Positions 63,795 to 64,000 of a stretch of 64,000 nucleotides of DNA are shown here, piece by piece (the first letter of the stretch is position 1; every line of letters begins with the position of its first letter). A model generated the notes under the pieces. That model was not told the origin of the DNA. It searched no databases and saw only the letters and a program-made list of their open reading frames with translations. The translations under genes and the position numbers were made by a program. The stretch is from Anniella stebbinsi (lineage: Eukaryota > Chordata > Lepidosauria > Squamata > Anniellidae). The DNA lies in contig JARDYH010000002.1 of the NCBI GenBank assembly GCA_029215795.1, forward strand, positions 9,727,001 to 9,791,000, written 5' to 3'.

Positions 63795-64000
63795 TAGGGG
63801 TGTGCACGGACCCCCCGGATCGGATCGGGACCCGGATCGGGACCTCCAATTTTGTCCCGGACCGGTTCGGACAAAATCGGAGGCCCCCCGGACCGGATCG
63901 AGTCCGATCCCGATCCAAAAATCGGAAATTTTTGGATCGGCCGCCATTTTTTTCCCCATAGACTTGCATTGCAATGCAAGTCTATGAGGAAAAAATGGCG
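63795..64000. mobile_element. Family B GC-rich hAT-like element, cut by window end
   Basis: It starts TAGGGGTGTGCACGG and follows 26587 and 36965 almost base for base, including the 30-bp palindrome at 63957-63986. The expected target duplication is ATTTTGAC (63787-63794), but the right end lies outside the window, so it cannot be confirmed. Unit number is unknown. Confidence 0.9.

Overview
The window is nuclear DNA from a vertebrate, most probably a squamate reptile (lizard or snake). The grounds are abundant CR1 and L2-type LINE fragments, tRNA-derived CORE/MIR-like SINEs, many short hAT-type DNA transposons and frequent microsatellites, with no dense coding. I infer 'squamate' from this repeat mix; no gene proves it. 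I found no intact host protein-coding gene and no convincing exon. All longer reading frames that look like proteins are decayed LINE reverse transcriptases or C-terminal fragments, or chance frames across GC-rich palindromic repeats. The window reads as an intergenic or intronic stretch with candidate conserved regulatory segments between transposons.

Layout. 1-9.5 kb holds CR1 and L2 pieces, a 48-bp AAT/TTA junction joining two L2-type tails, and the first hAT MITEs, one inserted into another of its own family. 9.5-11.2 kb has a 1.0-kb GC-rich hAT element inside another inverted repeat. 11.5-18 kb is mixed single-copy DNA, CR1 fragments and Harbinger-like MITEs. 18.2-20.7 kb is an antisense 5'-truncated L2-type LINE. 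20.7-25 kb is low in repeats. 26.3-30.2 kb is a nested stack: CR1 broken by L2, which is broken by a 1.8-kb GC-rich hAT, with an 0.86-kb AT-rich foldback hAT further along the same CR1. 33.6-35.7 kb is a second antisense L2-type LINE. 36.9-38.6 kb is a GC-rich hAT in CR1, and 40.2-42.3 kb is another in L2. 42.5-51.7 kb has seven more hAT MITEs among candidate enhancers. 51.7-63.7 kb is mostly low-repeat DNA with one L2 fragment. The window ends inside a fifth GC-rich hAT copy.

The most striking content is two non-autonomous hAT-like families, each supported by 8-bp target-site duplications that I could read at both ends. Family A is a 320-bp element built of four alternating inverted quarter-modules, present about 12 times; nine copies are exactly 320 bp. 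Family B is a CpG-rich element of about 1.0-1.8 kb. It carries a variable number (about 1 to 5) of tandem 242-bp units, each a near-perfect palindrome, plus a perfectly conserved 30-bp palindrome flanked by inverted YY1-like motifs. No transposase for either family is in the window. Nothing here forms an operon or pathway; the interactions are those of transposons inserting into each other.
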